From Streptomyces fuscichromogenes (GTDB taxonomy: Bacteria; Actinomycetota; Actinomycetes; Streptomycetales; Streptomycetaceae), in the NCBI RefSeq assembly GCF_014645815.1, contig NZ_BMML01000001.1, positions 124,001 to 188,000 of the forward strand: 64,000 bases of DNA, written 5' to 3'. Positions 63,041-64,000 of the stretch are shown one piece after another; the first letter of the stretch is position 1, and each line of letters begins with the position of its first letter. The notes beneath the pieces were generated by a model, which saw only the letters and a program-made list of their open reading frames with translations, was not told where the DNA came from and ran no database searches. Position numbers and translations under genes: made by a program.

Positions 63041-63640
63041 ATGGACGCTGTACGGGTCGCATTGTTGCGCGAAGTGCTCGCCGGGACCGAGTGGTTGGGG
63101 GCGACGCGGAGATTTGCGGGTGCGCTGCGGGGCTCGGTGGTCACGCACGGCGGCGGACTGCTCCTGCTCGGTACCCCGGAGTACGAACCGTGGCATCTCG
63201 CCGCGCACCTGATGGACGAGGCGGCGTGGTCCGGTACGCCGGAGCTGGCACCGACCCTGGTACGACACGACGCCCGCCCCACCGACCCGGCGCACCTCGC
63301 GGTCGGCCCCGGCCGCATCGAGACGGCCCGCCGGGGCGAGACGCTGCTGGTGGTGGCGCCGGGGGACTCGCAAGCCCTCCTGGAGCGCGTCCACACGGCC
63401 CGCCGCGCCGGCGTGACGATCCTGACCCTCTCCACCACCGCCGACGACGCGCTGACCACGATGGCCCACGAGACGCTCACGGTCGCCGAGGGCGCGGAGC
63501 TGGACCTGGACACGGTCCAGCACCTGGTGAGCGCGGCGACGGGCGAGAACGGCCCGTCCCCCCGCGGCGGCCGCCGCTTCAGAGACCGCCTGGCCCGCCT
63601 GGCGGAAACGGTGACGGCCCCGCCGCCGACCCCCTGGTGA
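63041..63640 (+). CDS. hypothetical protein, SIS-like sugar-isomerase fold
   Basis: This 199-residue protein is divergent from the sialidase gene. Segments such as GETLLVVAPGDSQALLERVH and AGVTILTLSTTADDALTTMA look like the strand-loop pattern of SIS (phosphosugar isomerase-type) proteins. No catalytic signature is clear. It is conserved in Streptomyces, as far as I can recognise, with unknown function. Confidence 0.7.
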   Translation: MDAVRVALLREVLAGTEWLGATRRFAGALRGSVVTHGGGLLLLGTPEYEPWHLAAHLMDEAAWSGTPELAPTLVRHDARPTDPAHLAVGPGRIETARRGETLLVVAPGDSQALLERVHTARRAGVTILTLSTTADDALTTMAHETLTVAEGAELDLDTVQHLVSAATGENGPSPRGGRRFRDRLARLAETVTAPPPTPW

Positions 63641-63690
63641 CTGCCTTCGGCAGCACCACGGATGCCGACCGCGGGCGCGTAGCGGTTGCT

Positions 63691-63760
63691 CGCGCAGTTC
63701 CCCGCGCTCCTGAAGGGGCCCTACGGCAACGCGTCCTGAAGGGGCGCGGGGAACTGCGCG
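63691..63760. repeat. inverted pair of the dispersed repeat (copies 6 and 7)
   Basis: The core occurs leftward at 63691-63711 with one mismatch and rightward, exact, at 63740-63760. Facing each other, the two can form a long stem with a loop of about 28 bases. It lies downstream of the hypothetical gene, a good terminator position. Confidence 0.8.
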
Positions 63761-63833
63761 ACCAGCCCCCACGGGCCGCACCCGGGCGAAAAGCGTTTGC
63801 CGCCGCCGAGCGCAGCGTTCAGCATGGCCCAGC

Positions 63834-64000
63834 GTGAACCGCCTCCTCCCCGACCTCACGCCCTGGAAGGCCTCCGCCGACTTCCGGCGGCTGTGGGTCT
63901 CCGGTCTGATCAGCAACTTCGGGAGCTTCCTGACGTTCGTCGCGCTCCCCGTGCAGATCAAGGACCTCACCGGGTCCGCCGCCGCCGTGGGAGCCGTCGG
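63834..64000 (+). CDS. MFS transporter, 5' part only
   Basis: GTG 63834 opens a frame that runs off the window: VNRLLPDLTPWKASADFRRLW, then a hydrophobic helix (SGLISNFGSFLTFVALPVQI). This is the N-terminus of an EntS-like MFS exporter. The rest is outside the window, so substrate and length cannot be judged. Confidence 0.75.
   Translation, partial: MNRLLPDLTPWKASADFRRLWVSGLISNFGSFLTFVALPVQIKDLTGSAAAVGAV

Overview
The window is high-GC actinobacterial DNA and almost certainly comes from a Streptomyces chromosome. It shows strong third-position GC, many GTG starts, ATGA and TGATG stop/start overlaps, rare TTA codons, Scr1-type XRE/DUF397/HATPase modules, Tat signals, an LAxTG class E sortase motif, F420-linked enzymes and DmdR1/IdeR-like iron boxes. 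No rRNA, tRNA, CRISPR array, transposase or integrase was seen.

Region 1 (1-21 kb) looks like a defence and conflict island. It starts with an AbiEii-type nucleotidyltransferase and a DUF6879 pair. Next comes a two-gene unit: a small helical protein whose C-terminal motif (RIYQAGRDQHI) recurs at the N-terminus of the overlapping NB-ARC/TPR NLR-like protein (RVYQASGDQHI). This arrangement fits amyloid-type effector/NLR signalling. An Scr1-type module follows (HATPase, XRE regulator, DUF397). Finally a 14.6 kb leftward operon encodes a 2123-aa Hanks kinase / DEAD helicase / DUF1998 / nuclease-like fusion, a SNF2-type helicase, a large Eco57I/PglX-like adenine methyltransferase and an EcsC-family membrane-associated protein. 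The set resembles DISARM class 1 and Druantia but matches neither, and is the best candidate for an undescribed system.

Region 2 (21-32 kb) is eroded accessory DNA. It holds a broken SpoIIE phosphatase, a broken CBS-domain gene, a frameshifted membrane-protein gene and several gene-poor stretches. Among these lie a redox cluster (SDR, LLM flavin oxidoreductase, MarR regulator, quinone oxidoreductase) with a shared TGATRCRTCA operator-like motif, a DUF4142 exported protein and a class I glutamine amidotransferase. A winged-helix regulator and the small secreted protein after it both carry an early TTA codon, so both are probably bldA-dependent.

Region 3 (32.9-49.3 kb) is mostly ordinary chromosome: FdhF/YdeP molybdoenzyme, coiled-coil/winged-helix protein, MazG-like pyrophosphohydrolase, DoxX protein, SnoaL-like protein, aldo/keto reductase, MacB-type ABC exporter, D-Ala-D-Ala carboxypeptidase, SDR, Gfo/Idh/MocA oxidoreductase, Bcr/CflA exporter with a beta-lactamase-fold hydrolase and an Rsm22-family methyltransferase, and a prim-pol domain protein.

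Region 4 (49.3-60.1 kb) is iron acquisition: efeOBU with a trailing lipoprotein gene, then hmuTUV and two HtaA haem-binding surface proteins diverging from a strong iron box. Region 5 (60.1-64 kb) holds a PhzF-like protein, a small membrane protein, an F420:NADP oxidoreductase-like protein, a sialidase-like protein, a hypothetical gene and the start of an MFS gene. A dispersed repeat with the core GGGGCGCGGGGAACTGCGC occurs seven times, all to the right of 43.6 kb.
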